From Spirodela intermedia (Eukaryota > Streptophyta > Magnoliopsida > Alismatales > Araceae), in contig LR746277.1 of NCBI GenBank assembly GCA_902729315.2, forward strand, positions 4,965,001-5,029,000: 64,000 bases of DNA, given 5' to 3'. The notes beneath the pieces were generated by a model, which saw only the letters and a program-made list of their open reading frames with translations, ran no database searches and had not been told where the DNA came from. The position numbers and the translations under genes are program-made. This document shows, piece by piece, positions 22,001 to 34,803 of the stretch (position 1 is the first letter of the stretch; the number at the start of each line of letters is the position of its first letter).

Positions 22001-24036
22001 GCATAACTGGAAACTTTGGCAGCTCAGTTCTCTTTCTACTATTTGATGAAAATTACTTCATTGCTGTAACCTGGTTCTTTTCCATTTCTCTGAGAAAAAT
22101 AAAACAGCTCAGTATCTTATGATGTCACTTGCCTATTTATGATGAATCTAAGTGATATTTATTCGTCCACAGAGCATGCTACCATACAGCTATCATTCAT
22201 GCAATGTTTTTTCTTGTTTATTTTAGTGGTTATGTTATTTTGATTATGACTGTATTATGAACCATTCAGCTGCCGTTCTTAAGATGGAAGAGATTTGCAG
22301 TGGTCGCAGCAATCTGCATCCTGGCCGTTCGGGCAGTGATTGTTCAAATGTGTTTTTTCCTTCATATGCAGGTTTATCTCAGTAACCTATTTTTATGATC
22401 AGATGGTTTTCCTCTTAGTATCCGTAAATGGTTGTTGAAATATTATAGCTCATACTTCACTTCTGCACCATGATGCCTTACGATCATAATTTTCAGACAT
22501 TTGTTTTCAGAAGACCCGTCATCTTGTCAAGGCCGTTGATCTTTGCAACTGCATTCATGAGCTTCTTTTCAGTTGTTATAGCTCTATTCAAGGTAACGAA
22601 CTTTGCTCAGAAATGTCTGGCCGTCTATCTCATGTGATGTTATAATTTTCAGTTTCATGAAGCTACATGACTAAGTGTTGAATGCATTTTGAGTAAAATA
22701 ATTTTGAGCTTCCATGATGGTGAGAGTAGAGGTATAGAAAGAATCCGGGAACTAGGCATGACATATGATAAGCATGGTTTGATATGAAGGAAATAGAGGC
22801 TTGGGTCAAATTCGATTATCGACCAATGAATATTGACCGAAGAGTTAAAGAGGAAACCAAGATGAAATGAATAATTATCTCGGTGCGGTCATTGAAAAGC
22901 AGGCATGTAAGCATTTCATGGATTAAGATAAGGGCGGTTGAGGAACAGGACTTAAAATCTAGGTGATAATAAACTTCTATGAGAATTTATTCAAAGACGA
23001 GGTGTATGTAGAGATGGTACATATAATCCAATCAGGCTGCTAATTAAAGGGGAAATATAAAGAACAGTCAAAGTGTTTCCTACAAAAGTGTCTTCGAGCT
23101 ATTGAAATGAGTTGGATGACGTGAAATAGTATGGGAAAATTCAGATACTCTTCTGTGGAGAATACCTCACAAGGGTTCCCGTGGCCCATGACTTCAGAGG
23201 TTTGTTTCACTGAGGGATCTATCTCAATCAAGCAATTTGAAATCATCTCTTCGATTTACGTGTGTTCTTGGCACTTTGTGAGGTGTGCTAACGTGGATAA
23301 TTCTGCAGGATATACCTGATATTGAGGGAGATCGGATATTTGGCATTAGGTCCTTCAGTGTACGCCTGGGCCAGCAGAAGGTCAGTCATTACTGACATGA
23401 AATTTCCTCCTCGGAAATGGGAGCACGACCCATCGAATGAACCAATATTTTATGCAACAGGTCTTCTGGATTTGTGTGTATCTTCTTCAGATAGCCTACG
23501 GCGCTGCTGTGGTTACTGGAGCCTTTTCGCCATTTGTTTGGAGCAGATACGTTACCGTACGTCCTCAACTTTTCTTTTAGCTCGCTGAATCTGATGCAGC
23601 ACAGACTTATAAAGTAGAAAATTCACCAAGGCCATGCGAACCCATTATTTAATCTCAGAATTTTCTTCAGCTATATAGAAATACTCCAAAGTTCTGAATG
23701 TGGATACAGCATCAAGCTTGTTTCACCGTCTTTCAGGTTTTAGGCCACGTAGTTCTCGCTTCCGTCCTCTGGACGCAGGCCAAGTCTCTTGATCTGAAGA
23801 GCAAATCGTCAATAACATCCTTTTACATGTTCATCTGGAAGGTAAAGTTTCAGAAAAATTATGGGCAGACGATCGAAATAAATAAATGATTTTCAATTAT
23901 TCTCTACCTTTCCATGGCATTAATCTTTTCTGCCTACTTTTGTCCAAGATTCCGTTCTCATTTTCTCATCCTGTGCTTGCTTTCCTATGGACAGCTCTTT
24001 TATGCCGAGTACTTACTCATCCCGCTTGTAAGGTGA
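19099..24036 (+). CDS. VTE2: Homogentisate phytyltransferase, plastid tocopherol biosynthesis
   Basis: Twelve exons: 19099-19162, 19964-20232, 20383-20466, 20543-20617, 20932-21015, 21736-21825, 22270-22371, 22497-22592, 23309-23380, 23461-23556, 23737-23841 and 23995-24036, giving 392 residues. The enzyme is a membrane UbiA-type prenyltransferase that joins phytyl-diphosphate to homogentisate in the plastid, the committed step to tocopherols. Visible hallmarks are [16 protein letters not shown], the first Asp-rich motif NQLYDIEID (155-163), LPLASGEYS, the second motif KDIPDIEGD (288-296), and the C-terminal [13 protein letters not shown]. About eight hydrophobic segments lie between. Residues 1 to about 60 look like a transit peptide. 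Only the donor AAGTGCGT at 19162/19163 restores frame; the neighbouring GCGTGAGA would break it. The exon 1-2 junction is thus the least certain part. The phytyl call over the geranylgeranyl or solanesyl paralogues rests on overall likeness. Confidence 0.92.
21350..21464 (+). other. Exon-like cassette within HPT intron 5
   Basis: A 115-bp segment is bounded by a good acceptor (tccttttag) and a strong donor (gtaagt) but is not needed: exon five and exon six join directly to give the conserved protein. If included, phase 0 reads ATG CTA GAG TAG, a stop after three codons. In another frame it encodes a hydrophobic 38-residue stretch. It could be a poison exon or a chance pair of splice sites. 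Confidence 0.35.
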
Positions 24037-24101
24037 AGACAGATGCTTTGGAGGTAAGGATCAAATCAATCCTTGTCCCATGCCCTTGGCACGAGCAGAA
24101 T

Positions 24102-24134
<33 letters not shown>

Positions 24135-24520
24135 AGACACACACAGTGGTTAAGGTAAATAAGACAATTTTAGTCTATATTTCCAGAGTGCCTTGACCAA
24201 GTCTTATTTTTCAGTTTTAGAGATCTATGTTATGTGAACTCAGAGAGGCTGCGTAGAGGATCACCCATGGACAGCCAGAGAAGAGCTTTTGGGAGAGAGA
24301 GAGAGAGAAACAGAGAGCTGCAATCTAGCCCAGTCGACAAGCTGCTTGTGACAATGCCCCCCACCCGTTTGAGCTGCCGCAGTCATTCATAACTGGAAAG
24401 ACGAGACACATTTTCTGCGGATCCCGTTGTCAAATATGTAGAAATACCCATCCTTTATTCCGTATAAAGATTGCATGAGATGTTTCCGGACTCACCGAAG
24501 ATCCGTCATGGTGGAACTCG
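24037..24520. other. Intergenic between HPT and the small secreted-protein ORF
   Basis: No coding sequence is supported. It contains a (CT)n tract at about 24103-24132, just after the HPT stop, and a (GA)n tract at 24293-24308. It probably holds the 3' UTRs of both convergent genes. Confidence 0.55.
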
Positions 24521-24799
24521 TCAAGGGTCGTACTCGGGCTTCCCTTCGTAGGTCTCCAGCTTCATGAGCCTAGACGCTGGGATGGCGACCCCCGGCATGT
24601 GCCGGTACCGGTAGACGGGCTCGTCCACGCGGAAGCGGCCCTCCCCGTGGGCGGCGCCGCTCGGCCGGCGCATGATTGGCGGCAGCTTCCCCGCCCCCGC
24701 CGCTGCCGTGGCCTCCTTCGCTGTGCCCCCCACGGCCAGGCCCAGCAGCACCAGCAGTAGTACGCCCATGGCGGAGGCCTGCCTCGTTGCGCTCGCCAT
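24521..24799 (-). CDS. Small secreted-type protein, unassigned
   Basis: A 92-residue ORF on the minus strand. Residues 1-27 form a clear signal peptide: a short polar N-terminus, then GVLLLVLLGLAVGG, with likely cleavage near GGTAKE. The mature part is Ala/Gly-rich, then RRPSGAAHGEGRFR, and ends with VYRYRHMPGVAIPASRLMK and a Tyr/Asp-rich tail (ETYEGKPEYDP). There are no cysteines, so it is not a typical defensin, LTP or RALF. The size, signal peptide, dibasic site (MRR) and conserved-looking C-terminus are what one expects of a plant peptide-hormone precursor, but I do not recognise the family. A GA-rich leader lies just upstream (24842-24866). Codon use is GC-rich at third positions, unlike the flanking sequence, which favours a real gene. 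It could also be the first exon of a longer gene. Confidence 0.55.
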   Translation of the reverse strand: MASATRQASAMGVLLLVLLGLAVGGTAKEATAAAGAGKLPPIMRRPSGAAHGEGRFRVDEPVYRYRHMPGVAIPASRLMKLETYEGKPEYDP

Positions 24800-27700
24800 T
24801 TTCGCCTGGCTTTTGCCTTTGTGAGCTGTTATTTTGTGTACAGAGAGAGGGAGAGAGAGAGGTGTAGGGGGGTTTAAGGTGGACGTGTTGTCGTAGAGAG
24901 CGTAAATAGGATGTGGGAGCGGTTGGGAGGGGATGGTGGGCCCTGGCTGGGAAATGTGGACCCCACGAATCTAACGACTCCGCAACGAAGATGAGCGACC
25001 AGGTTTCTTCCTGCGCCCTGTGGGCCACGCGGATTCGAGATGGGCCGTCTTCAGTGTACCAAATTAAGTTGGGCCGTTAGGCCCAAAAGGCAGGAACCTC
25101 TTTCTTATCGTCTCTGATTTTGTGGCTTTTGTGAGAGCGTTTGATTTGGTGGGCACGTGCGATTGGGCAGTCACGTGCATCATCGCCGGCGCGGCCCATT
25201 GAAGGCAGATTTGGCGATGGGAAACAGACCAGCGGACCAGATCGTCGGTTTTTTTATCTTCTGCAGTAGGAGAGCCTCGGAAGGTCAAGTCCTCGGAGGT
25301 CCATGGCGACGGCGACAAGTGGCCAGTGGACGGATGAGAGCGCCGTAGGCAGAAGAGAGAGAGAGAACTCACCGGCGGCCATAGCCATAGCCATAGACAT
25401 ATCCATCTTTGTTCGCCGAAAAGAAAGGTTCTCCCTTTCTCTCTGTCCTCGGTCGGGGTCCTCCTCCCACCCGGGTTTCATCCACGAAGGTTCCTCCAGC
25501 GGCTGTCCGCTCTCTCTCTCTCTCCCTCTCTCTAGTTCTTACTTACCCTCAGTCACGGGAGATCTATCCAGAGAGGGAGCAGGGACAAGAGGGCTCTCCC
25601 TTCCTGTGTGGACAATCCGGGCCATCCAATCACTTCTGTGTCCCTGGAAGAAGCCGCGAAGTCTGATGTCGATGAATCGCAATGAGTTCACTGGTTGACA
25701 AGGATTTCCTCCGATAAAATGACGAACAACTGTCTCTGAGCAGTCTCCTTCCCCTCTCTCTCTCTTTCTCACTCTCTCGTCAGGTCAAAAGGATAAGGCC
25801 CCAGATCTTGCGAGCAACAGGGATCTCCATTACAGGGGAACTTCCGTACAGAGATCGGACAATGCATCTCTTACTACCACCACATGATGGTCGCTCTCTC
25901 GTGTGGTGGTGCGGCGTCGTCTGGAAGGGAAGAAAGGAGGAGGGACAGAACCAGTGTGACTTGCAGGGTGAACTAGACGGGCCCCGAGATCGGCTTTCTC
26001 TACCGCATGCGACAAAGCTCAAGATTTGCACCTCACACTCCATGTAAAGAAAGGAGAGAAGATAAAGAGAAGAAAGAGAGAGAGAGAGAGAGAGAGGACC
26101 CGTTTACACTGCATTCTCGCTCTCTTCCTCTGAAAGTTTTTTGTCGATTCGATTCAGAGGGAGCCATCGCGAGTCTCCCCTCCTCAGAAGGAACCTGCAG
26201 AGAGGGAGAAGGGGCATCGGAAGTCGTCATCCTCCACACCACCGGCCCACTAGAAATCCTCCGTCGTCATCCGGCCGGCGGCGGAATCCGACGTCTACGG
26301 CGGCCCCTCTTCGGAGGTCCAGCAAGTGGGCCCTCCTCGTGGGTGCTCCGTGAGTAGGATGGCACCGAGCGGGGGATGTCAATAATTCTGCGCCGCTGCA
26401 GTCCCTCGACAAAGCCAAAAGCTTTCTTAATCGACCGGCCGCCAAGCCACTCAGTCGCCATATTTTATGCTTCGTTTCGGCCCTCGGTGCACTCTCCATC
26501 CTTTAATAATTGCTTAGAATAATCAAGATTTCAAGGGAAGGAGCGACCTCCCTCTCCATCACGCGGAGGGTCGCCACGGAAAGCGTCTTCACCTCGTCAT
26601 AATACACCATCGCAGATTAGCAGCATACCTCTCTTCCCCACACACACGTAGCGAAAGAGAGAGAGAAACGGAAGGGACGTCACCTCCATCCTCCCCGCCG
26701 CATAAGACGGCTGGTGAAGCTGCAGGGGGGGGGGGGGAGGCCGTCCGTGAGAGAACAGAGGGATCTTCTGGGTGGCGTTTTGGATGATGGAGAGGAGTTT
26801 TTGTCTCTGGTTCTTGTAAGCTTGCGGTGGCCGTCTGATTCTTCGTCTCCCTGCCCTGGAAGCACATAGGAGACGAAGCTGACGACAGATCAGGGCGACT
26901 GCTGTGCTGCTCCACCTTGACTTTTTTTTCGGCGCTGGATATTAATTACTAAGCAACCAAAATAAATGCAAATAACCGATAACATCCGGCATTTTTAGAT
27001 TTATATGAAGTCCACACTTTTTCTATACTTACATAATCAACCCCGAAATCCTTTCTGACGACCGCCGGAGCAGAAAGCAACAGGAACCCGACTGACTACT
27101 CTCTCGATCCCTCTCTCTCTCATCCGAGTTGGAGAGGTTTCTCTCACTGGCGCCGCCCATGCGCAAACAGGAAAGAGTGCAACTTGGGTAATCATCGAGG
27201 CCCATAAGATATAGTTGTTGGAACGACTATAGTTTGATCTCGTGGAATAATTAAAAGCTGCGATCGTCGTCCATGGAGCCCATGTGCCTCGACTGGAAGC
27301 CGTCGGGAGGGGTCCTTATGGCGGTGACGCGCCGTTTTCTTATTCCCTGGGTTGGGTCGTTGCCCACGCATCGTGTTCGATGATTGGCCATTAAACTACG
27401 TCTCATGCACATGCATAGACTCTCTCTCTCTCTCTCTACCCTTCTCTCTCTGTATAATTATATGTATATACAACGCATTATTGCTAGGATTCGGTCAGAA
27501 TATTAACCCGGAAAGGCCACGTAACGGTAGACATGGTGGGTTGGGAATGTCGTCAAGACGGAGCCCACCTGTTCCAGATGAACCGCCACTGCACACGAGA
27601 ACCCTCCATTGCGGTTGTTCCCCTTCTCGGACATTGCTTTAGGTGTTGACCCTCTCCTAGAGAGAGAGAGCAAGAGAGAGAGAGAGAGAGAGGGCATGGG

Positions 27701-28442
27701 GAGGAGTGCCACGGGGACGAAATGGCCCCAGGTGGAGATGGGCCAGCAGCAAAATGGTCACCGGTTTAAAGTCAGCTAACCTGAATTTGGTAACCTTATC
27801 CAGGCCCATTATTACCGGTGCCATTTGCCGGTTAAACCGAACCCACAGTCCAACACGTCGAGCGATGTGATTGGTTGAGCCGTGACAGTCGATCTTAGCC
27901 CCGAGCAATCCAATCGTCGCGCCACGGGGACGCTGGACCCGACACGTATCCCTCCGGGAATGACAGCGGACCCATTTCCTACCCCGCTCCTCCCACAGGA
28001 TCACATGCATTGACGGCGGGGAAGGGGGAGCTCCGTTTAGAAAAATAATTAACACATTTAGTAAGCGCCCGGTTCTGAAAATACGAGCCATTTTTTTAAT
28101 GCGATCCAAAACTCGTAGCCTAATAAATAAGGATATAATTATATAATAAATTCGAAGGGCAGATTGGAAATATTTTTCCTGTATGATTGAAGATACACGG
28201 AATTCCATTTAAAGATTTTTTTTTAATTAAATCGCGGCTGGGAATTTCCTTTTGACGGCAGAGCGAAAGGAAACTCTAAAGGGGCCAGCTAGGATTGACC
28301 TGACCGGACACTTGCGAAAGGAAGGGGGTGGAGGGGGTGACGCCAGCGAATTAAAGTGCGGATTACGGTGACCCCTCGCGAACAAAATCAGTCAATCGTA
28401 CTCCGCAGGTGGAATAATTGGTGGGCCCCAGATGAATCCGAC
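24800..28442. other. Long intergenic region with GA/CT tracts, no supported gene
   Basis: 3.6 kb without a recognisable protein. Short open frames on both strands mostly translate GA/CT repeats into Ser-Leu or Arg-Glu runs. Low-complexity tracts include (GA)n at 26073-26096, a 14-G run at 26724-26737, (CT)n at 27420-27437 and (GA)n at 27659-27692. The last kilobase is probably the promoter of the H+-ATPase gene. Confidence 0.55.
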
Positions 28443-28449
28443 TATAAAA
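28443..28449 (+). promoter_or_regulatory. TATA box of the H+-ATPase gene
   Basis: TATAAAA in the context gactataaaatggg, 115-120 bp before the start codon. This predicts transcription starting near 28475 in the CT-rich tract and a leader of about 90 nt. The ATG overlapping the TATA box would not be in the transcript. Confidence 0.65.
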
Positions 28450-28563
28450 TGGGAAGACGGGTGAGTCGCATCCCCGGCACCTTTTGCGTCTCTCTCTCTC
28501 TGGTTCTTCTCCCCGCTGCTGCTCAGAAGAGGAGAGGGTAGGGGAGAGAGTAGGCCGACGGCG

Positions 28564-31500
28564 ATGAAAGGGGACAACGCGATGAGCCTGGAGGACATCA
28601 AGAACGAGACCGTCGATCTGGTAATCTGCAGTCCAGCCCCATTCTCTTTTGACCATAATTTCTGCTGTTCTTTGTTTTTTTCTCCTCCGTGCGGGGATTT
28701 CCGGCTGGTTTCTGTCCAGTAGGAATCGCTGTTCTTCGGCAGATTTCGTCTCGTTATTTTTGCCTTTGTTTTCGTTGCTGATCGTCCGGGAGTGTGAGAA
28801 CGGGAAGTGTGAATAACATTTGTTTTCGTTCTCCGCACCATGGTCTCGTCGAGGAAGAGAACCGGCCGCGCCTCTTCGTTTTTCTTTTGGGGTTCACAGT
28901 AGCATGCTTAGAAATGATAAGAGAGTCCATGATATATATATATATATATGAAAATATACACGCATTTACAGGAGTATTCGTATATGACTACTGTTCACTA
29001 ATTAATTTTCCGGGGGGAAGGAACGCCTTCGTCTCCGAAAGCCGGCCGTGGGTTTGGTTTCTGTAACTTTCCATACTTTCTCTCTCGCTCAGCCCCCCCA
29101 ACCCTTGTTACTCTCGACTAGCGAAAGATCGTGATAATAAGCTTTGTCTTGTCTCGATTTATCAGCGAAAGCCTGTACACAAGATGTGCCCATGAATTCA
29201 GCTTTACAATGTTGAGAGAGTGTGAAAAACCTATTGAGCCTTCTGCATGTAGCTCTTTCTTCTCCTTCCCTTTTTACAGTCGACGAAGCCGCCGCTATGT
29301 GCGAGGAAACGGAAACTCTCTCTCTCTCACCCCCTACGCCGCTGATCTTGACCTCCTATCCTTTCCTTGTTTTGGACTGCCGTAAACGTCTGTCGATCCA
29401 TTTTTGTGCTGGCGTAAAACGTGAGGGATGTCATGCTGTGTCCGTACCGATTGACTTGTGCGGAAATTAATATAATAATATAACAGAAATAGAAAATAAA
29501 CATTTTCCCTTTTTCTTGTTTGCAAAAAAAATCTCTATTTTTTGCCGTCAATACATATCAGATGCGCTTCATTTCGTCCTAAGTTTATCTTGACTAATTT
29601 TTAATCACCTTCTCCGCCACAATATCATATCATCATTCTTATTGGGTGCTTCCCAGAAACTAACCTTCTCGATTCCAGTCAGTGGAGAGAGCCCCGTGAC
29701 AGATGCCATACGAACAATATACGATCACTTTTTCTCTTTTGAGATATTACTTTTTCTTTTTTTATTAAAAATATACTGACAGAACCGTCACTGCTTGCCG
29801 TAGCCGATAAATCCGTCTTCTGCCTTTGATCCAATACACATCGTGACAGATTAGCAGATCATCGTACTCTTTTTCCGCTATTTTTGTTATTAAAATATCT
29901 GCGTTCCTCTGCCCTCCGCCGTGAGGTATTCTTGCTGACGACATGTAATGGTGTCTTCGTTCAACTGTCAGGAGCAAATCCCCATAGAGGAGGTGTTCCA
30001 ACAGCTGAAATGTTCGAGGGAGGGTCTCTCTCAGCAGGAGGGAGAGAACCGGCTCCAGCTCTTTGGGCCCAACAAGCTCGAGGAGAAGAAGGTATGGCAA
30101 ACGGGGTCTCTCTTGGAACGATGAGTTCTTCCCGGTGAAGGGTTCGTTCCCGCAAAAGGTGGTAGATTTAACGCATTTGAAACTTGTGGTCAACAGGAAA
30201 GCAAAATTCTCAAGTTCCTGGGATTTATGTGGAATCCTCTCTCATGGGTCATGGAAATGGCTGCTCTAATGGCTATCGTCTTAGCCAACGGCGACGGGAA
30301 GCCTCCGGACTGGCAGGACTTCGTCGGGATTGTTGTGTTGCTGGTGATCAACTCCACCATTAGCTTCATCGAGGAAAACAACGCGGGAAACGCTGCGGCC
30401 GCCCTCATGGCCGGACTTGCTCCGAAAACAAAGGTTCTGCCCCGTTCATGACTGAACTATGGAAATTTCTGTTTAGTCCCAATGAAGTGTTGATGGTTCC
30501 TCATCTCTATTCTCTCCCTTTTTCGGGTATCAAGGTTCTCCGAGACGGGCGATGGAGCGAGCAGGACGCTTCAATTCTAGTTCCGGGGGATATCATCAGC
30601 ATTAAATTGGGTGATATCGTCCCTGCCGATGCCCGTCTTCTTGAGGGCGATCCCTTAAAGATTGACCAGTCTGCGCTTACTGGAGAATCCCTTCCGGTGA
30701 CCAAGAATCCAGGGGACGAGGTCTTCTCTGGTTCCACCTGCAAGCAGGGTGAAATTGAGGCGGTCGTCATTGCCACCGGTGTTCACACTTTCTTCGGAAA
30801 GGCTGCCCATCTGGTGGATAGTACGAACCAGGTGGGTCATTTCCAGAAAGTCCTGACGGCAATCGGTAACTTCTGTATCTGCTCAATTGCTGTCGGCATG
30901 GTTGTTGAGATCATTGTCATGTATCCGATCCAAAGGCGCAAGTACAGGGATGGGATCGACAACCTCCTGGTCCTCCTGATTGGAGGTATACCGATTGCTA
31001 TGCCGACCGTCCTGTCTGTCACCATGGCCATTGGTTCCCACAGGCTATCCCAGCAAGGTGCCATAACGAAGAGAATGACGGCTATCGAGGAGATGGCTGG
31101 CATGGATGTGCTTTGCAGCGACAAAACAGGAACCTTAACTCTCAATAAGCTGAGTGTGGATAAAAATCTCATCGAGGTGTTCGCCAAGGGGGTGGAAAAG
31201 GATCATGTGATCCTGTTGGCAGCTAGAGCTTCAAGGACTGAGAACCAGGATGCTATTGATGCAGCTATGGTGGGCATGCTTGCAGATCCCAAGGAGGTAC
31301 TGCTCGGAGATAGAATTCGGTTTTAAAGAAATATCTCTTCGATGACAAATTGTTAATCTAACCTCCTTTTTGTTCTCAAAATCAACGATAGGCGAGGGCT
31401 GGCATCAGGGAAGTGCATTTCTTCCCTTTCAACCCTGTTGACAAACGAACTGCGTTGACGTATGTTGACTACGATGGTCATTGGCATCGGGCCAGCAAAG

Positions 31501-34297
31501 GAGCTCCAGAGCAGGTGCGGCGACTCTTCTCGCTTTCTTTTGTGTTCTCCTTGTCTAGCTTCTGTCATATTGACCCGGCCTGGTGGATTGCTGAAAAAAA
31601 TAGATTCTGAGTCTCTGCAACTGCAAGGAGGATGTCAGAAGGAAGGTTCATTCGGTGATTGAGAAGTACGCCGAACGTGGCCTCCGGTCCTTGGCCGTCG
31701 CTCGCCAGGAAGTTCCTGAGAGGTCAAAGGAGAGCCTTGGTGGCCCCTGGCAGTTTGTTGGCCTTCTGCCTCTGTTCGACCCCCCAAGGCACGACAGTGC
31801 AGAGACCATCCGCAGGGCTCTGAATCTTGGAGTGAATGTGAAGATGATCACTGGTAAGCTGTGCAGAAGTTACCGCAATACTTGGCTTCCTCTCGACAGC
31901 TTTACTGAACTTTAACTTTTGTATCCTTAGGGGATCAGCTTGCCATCGCGAAGGAGACAGGACGCAGGCTCGGTATGGGAACTAACATGTATCCTTCCTC
32001 TTCGTTGCTCGGTCAAGACAAGGATTCATCCATTGCGTCTCTCCCTGTGGATGAGTTGATTGAGAAGGCTGATGGATTTGCTGGAGTATTTCCTGGTGGG
32101 TTTAATGTCCATATATCTTATTATATGCACTCCTAATTCTGGAAAATTAATTTTTTTCCACAGAGTAAACATGACCTTAATGCTTTTCAACTCCATGCAG
32201 AGCACAAATATGAAATCGTCAAGAAGTTGCAGGAGAAGAAGCATATCTGTGGAATGACAGGAGATGGTGTGAATGATGCGCCAGCTTTGAAGAAGGCTGA
32301 CATTGGTATTGCTGTTGCTGATGCCACTGATGCTGCTAGAAGCGCATCCGACATTGTGTTGACTGAGCCTGGTCTGAGTGTCATCATCAGTGCCGTCCTT
32401 ACCAGCAGAGCAATTTTCCAGAGAATGAAGAACTACACGGTAGTTCATCTCTCCATATAGTAACTTTCGTTAATAATAATAAGGCTCATAATTTTTTTGA
32501 TACGGATATGCCTCATTTTTCGTTCTTTTGTTTTTTCTTTGCCAGATTTATGCAGTCTCAATCACCATTCGTATTGTGGTAAGCATCTGATCATTGGAAT
32601 CCTAATCGAGTTCATATGCACCCTCCCACCCATTGGTCAAACTCTCGATCTGATTCGGGTCATTCAGCTGCTCTCTGACCTCTCTCTTCTTCCAAAATTT
32701 TCAGCTTGGTTTTCTGCTCATTGCCTTAATATGGAAGTTTGACTTTTCACCCTTCATGGTTCTGATCATAGCCATCCTAAATGACGGTAAGTTGCACCTA
32801 AGATAAGGAAATTAGTCCTTAGATACTTTTGAGTAATGATACTTTATCGCTACCGTCTCTTTTAATTTATTTTTTTTCTTATTATATAGGCACAATCATG
32901 ACAATATCCAAGGACAGAGTGAAACCATCACCTCTGCCTGACAGCTGGAAACTCAAAGAAATCTTCGCAACTGGAGTAGTTTTGGGCAGCTATCTGGCAT
33001 TGATGACGGTTATTTTCTTCTGGGGAATGAAAGAAACTAACTTCTTCTCGGTGCGCAATTATATCTCCTCCATGCAATCTTTCCCGAGCGATTAATTTCG
33101 CTTCTTCCTCGTGATTAATTATGGAGGATTGGAATCTGAAGGCTCTGCAGCCTGGCGTACTATAAATTGGTCACTCACGTGAAATTTGGTACCTTGATGC
33201 AGAAGAAATTCGGTGTGAGGTCACTGAGGAACAGTGAAGACGAAATGATGGCTGCCCTGTACCTACAAGTCAGCATCGTGAGTCAGGCTCTCATCTTCGT
33301 AACTCGATCTCGCAGCTGGTTCTTCGTTGAACGCCCCGGGCTTCTCCTCGTCACGGCCTTCGCCGTCGCTCAACTGGTAATCTCCTCAGATTATTTTAAT
33401 CACGAAGTAAAACTTGAGCATGGATGAGTAATTGGACAAAAGAGATTAAATGCCGAAGATAAATGCATTTTGACTTTGTTCTTGATGTGAGACAAGAACG
33501 CAGCTGGGTGCAAAATTGCGTGAAAGTCAGCGCGGAAACCTATTATTCATCTCTTGCTCCATCCATGGCTGAACCTTCGTATGTTTCTCGCAGGTGGCCA
33601 CTCTTGTAGCCGTCTACGCGGACTGGGGTTTTGCGAGGATCAAAGGGATCGGGTGGGGCTGGGCTGGAGTCATCTGGCTCTACAGCATCGTCACCTTCTT
33701 CCCTCTTGACTGGCTCAAGTTCTTGATCCGCTACGTACTTAGCGGAAAGGCGTGGGATAATCTCCTAGATAACAGGGTATGGCTTCTCCCACCTCCGCTT
33801 CCAGTTCTCCACACCCAGGAAGATGATTAATTCTCTCTCTCTCTCTCTGTCTATTTGCAGATTGCCTTCACCACTAAGAAGGACTACGGTATAGAGGAAA
33901 GGGAGGCTCAGTGGGCCACAGCCCAGAGAACCCTCCACGGCCTCCAGAACCCACAAACGGCCACCCTCTTCTCCGACAAGAGCAGCTACCGAGAGCTCTC
34001 AGAGATCGCCGAGCAGGCCAAGAGGCGAGCCGAGATCGCAAGGTCTGTGCTTTTCTTCTTCCAATTAGACTGATCAACCCATAACCACCATGACAATCCC
34101 GAATCCCGCCTCAATAGTCAACGACCGCCCGCTCATTAACCACCATAGAATCGCTCCCAAGAAGCAGTCAACGACTTTCCTTCCGTGCTGATCTTTCCAG
34201 GCTTCGGGAGCTGAACACTCTTAAGGGCCACGTGGAATCAGTGGTGAAGCTGAAGGGGCTCGACATTGACACCATCCAGCAGCACTACACGGTGTGA
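28564..34297 (+). CDS. Plasma membrane H+-ATPase (P3A-type proton pump)
   Basis: Fifteen exons give 954 residues: 28564-28620, 29972-30091, 30197-30433, 30535-31296, 31392-31514, 31604-31853, 31931-32095, 32201-32439, 32546-32578, 32705-32786, 32890-33050, 33203-33376, 33594-33776, 33861-34042 and 34201-34297. The protein pumps protons out across the plasma membrane using ATP and energises nutrient uptake and cell expansion. All key elements are intact: TGES in the actuator domain (about 187-190), PIAMPTVL in M4, the phosphorylated Asp at about 334 in [15 protein letters not shown] in the nucleotide domain, and [10 protein letters not shown] in the hinge. The autoinhibitory C-terminus is complete and ends QQHYTV, whose penultimate Thr is phosphorylated to bind 14-3-3. 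The N-terminus [19 protein letters not shown] is typical of AHA/PMA proteins. Intron one is long (28621-29971) and contains an (AT)n tract, a common place for regulatory sequence. Confidence 0.97.
28931..28949. repeat. (AT)n microsatellite in H+-ATPase intron 1
   Basis: About nine AT units inside the long first intron. Confidence 0.8.
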
Positions 34298-34743
34298 CCC
34301 GGAGCAGGAGGTCCAGATGAACCAGTGTGGAGTAATCAGGGCCATGGCGGTGGAACCCTGGGGGAAGGGAAGAGGGCTCTTCTAAGGCCGTTGCCCTAGT
34401 GCTTGGATTTCCATTTTGTTCTCTACTTTCTCGCCGGAGCTGGTGGAGGTTGCTCTCTCTGTCCGCTCAGACAGGCGCCTTTAAACCCAGAATAACACGA
34501 AATAGTTGTTGTTCTCCAACTCTTGTTCCCGTTCTTCGGAAACTCTACCATGATGCTGATAATAGGCCTTTGGCCGCACAGTTTTGCTCCCTCTTAAGGG
34601 ATTTACATCCGCTGGTCAACTCTTCGGGATCTTTCTTTACGAAAAACTTGAAGTAAGCGAGCTCATCCTCGCCTCTTTCTTAGTGAGTTCACCGTCTTGG
34701 TTCTGAGATCGAAAATAATGAAGATAAAGTTTGAGATTGGAGC

Positions 34744-34803
34744 TTCTCTCTCTCTCTCTCTCTCCCTCCCTCCCTCTCTCACTAATACACACACACACAC
34801 ACA
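34744..34803. repeat. Compound (TC)n-(CA)n microsatellite
   Basis: A TC run to about 34764, CCT-rich spacer, then (CA)n at 34786-34803. Confidence 0.85.

Noticed and set aside
27657..28208. 183-codon minus-strand frame upstream of the H+-ATPase
   Set aside because: Its C-terminus is translated GA repeat, the rest has no motif, and it lies in the ATPase promoter region.
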